From positions 1-33,718 of the forward strand of contig NZ_KB906701.1 in NCBI RefSeq assembly GCF_000381545.1: 33,718 bases of DNA, read 5' to 3'. The stretch's first letter is position 1; each line of letters opens with the position of its first letter. This document shows positions 33,382-33,718 of this stretch, piece after piece. The notes beneath the pieces were generated by a model. The model saw only the letters and a program-made list of their open reading frames with translations, ran no database searches and was not told the origin of the DNA. Made by a program: the position numbers and the translations under genes. This stretch comes from Rhodonellum psychrophilum GCM71 = DSM 17998 (GTDB lineage: Bacteria; Bacteroidota; Bacteroidia; Cytophagales; Cyclobacteriaceae).

Positions 33382-33616
33382 AAGACATTGGAAAAGTAAC
33401 GTTAATGCGCTAACTTTTGGTTGCAGCATGAAAGCCTATGCATCGAATGGTGATTTTATCCCTTCCCGAATTCTGGTAGAAATGTTCAACCCCAATCTTT
33501 AAGGTCAGGGTTTTTGAAACGTTAATTGGTGACCATGTTTTGTTATGGATCCCGTATGGAATAATCAAATCAAATATACATTTCTCTTGCTGCTTTTAAT
33601 CAAAACCAAAAATAAG
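33382..33616 (+). ncRNA. IS110 left end, probable bridge-RNA region
   Basis: 235 bp of non-coding DNA between the S9 gene and the transposase start. IS110-group elements encode a bridge RNA of about 180 nt in this place. Visible structure includes a hairpin GCAT..ATGC (33426-33441), the second cccgaattct (33465-33474), an 8-bp stem TTCAA-CCC with GGG-tt-TTGAA (33485-33517) around a 15-base loop, and a CCAT..ATGG hairpin near 33533-33548. aacgttaat occurs at 33398 and 33518. Exact RNA ends are not known. Confidence 0.5.
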
Positions 33617-33718
33617 ATGAAGCAGAAAAAGTTTGAAAGTATGGCTGTTGTCAATCCTTTTGCCGCTGGAATTGATGTAGGCTCTAAAAGCCATTTTGTT
33701 GCGGTGGGGCAAGATCCA
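33617..33718 (+). CDS. IS110-family transposase, N-terminal part (cut by window end)
   Basis: An open frame of 34 codons from the ATG at 33617 to the window edge, beginning MKQKKFESMAVVNPFAAG. The stretch AAGIDVGSKSHFVAVG is the start of the RuvC-like DEDD domain of IS110 transposases; Asp20 is the first catalytic acid. Such enzymes (the recombinase of bridge-RNA-guided transposition) use an RNA coded in the element's own non-coding end. The rest of the gene, the second catalytic domain and the right end of the element lie outside the window. Confidence 0.9.
   Translation, partial: MKQKKFESMAVVNPFAAGIDVGSKSHFVAVGQDP

Overview
The window looks like chromosomal DNA from a Bacteroidota bacterium, most likely an aerobic Cytophagales-type relative (Cyclobacteriaceae-like). 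Four things suggest this. Most genes lack a Shine-Dalgarno sequence. At least two promoters fit the Bacteroidota pattern TTTG-N20-TAnnTTTG. The SUF operon has SufE, SufS and SufT together with a CGC-type bacilliredoxin. There are many secreted lipoproteins and peptidases. The taxonomic call is inference from protein character, not from a database search.

Layout from left to right. The left edge (1 to about 315) is the tail of an insertion sequence: the last 45 codons of a DDE transposase, a strong hairpin, and a possible IS end. Next come a TIM-barrel glycosidase-like lipoprotein, two small membrane proteins (one DUF2306), an exported-looking L-isoaspartyl methyltransferase and an APC amino-acid permease. 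Two copies of a 37-bp intergenic repeat flank the two membrane-protein genes. A GAF-domain histidine kinase then converges on a run of minus-strand genes: an acyltransferase, a penicillin-acylase-family amidase, an esterase, and a possible operon rsmE / c-type cytochrome lipoprotein / cytosolic esterase / leucyl aminopeptidase / ATP-grasp ligase. The DEAD-box helicase gene deaD has a very clear promoter and a leader of about 100 nt. An acyl-CoA-binding protein and citrate synthase follow.

The region 21110-27169 is one minus-strand operon, sufB-sufC-sufD-sufS-sufE-sufT-bacilliredoxin, for iron-sulfur cluster assembly, ending at a compact terminator. Upstream lies an Lrp/AsnC regulator with its own terminator. 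Between lrp and a secreted M14 carboxypeptidase is a 548-bp gap that is not empty. It holds a plus-strand promoter and terminator framing about 170 nt without a credible ORF (candidate small RNA), and a 49-codon minus-strand ORF containing mutually exclusive inverted repeats. A secreted S9 prolyl-oligopeptidase follows, and then the left end of an IS110-family element.

The metabolic theme is peptide and amino-acid use: secreted M14 and S9 peptidases, leucyl aminopeptidase, an APC permease, an ATP-grasp ligase and an Lrp regulator, next to central metabolism (citrate synthase) and Fe-S biogenesis. The most notable item for follow-up is at the right edge. The non-coding left end of the IS110 element should encode a bridge RNA, and it contains a 10-bp copy, ending in CT, of the sequence just outside the presumed insertion point. 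That is the layout expected of a left target guide. No broken host genes, CRISPR arrays, tRNAs or rRNAs were seen.
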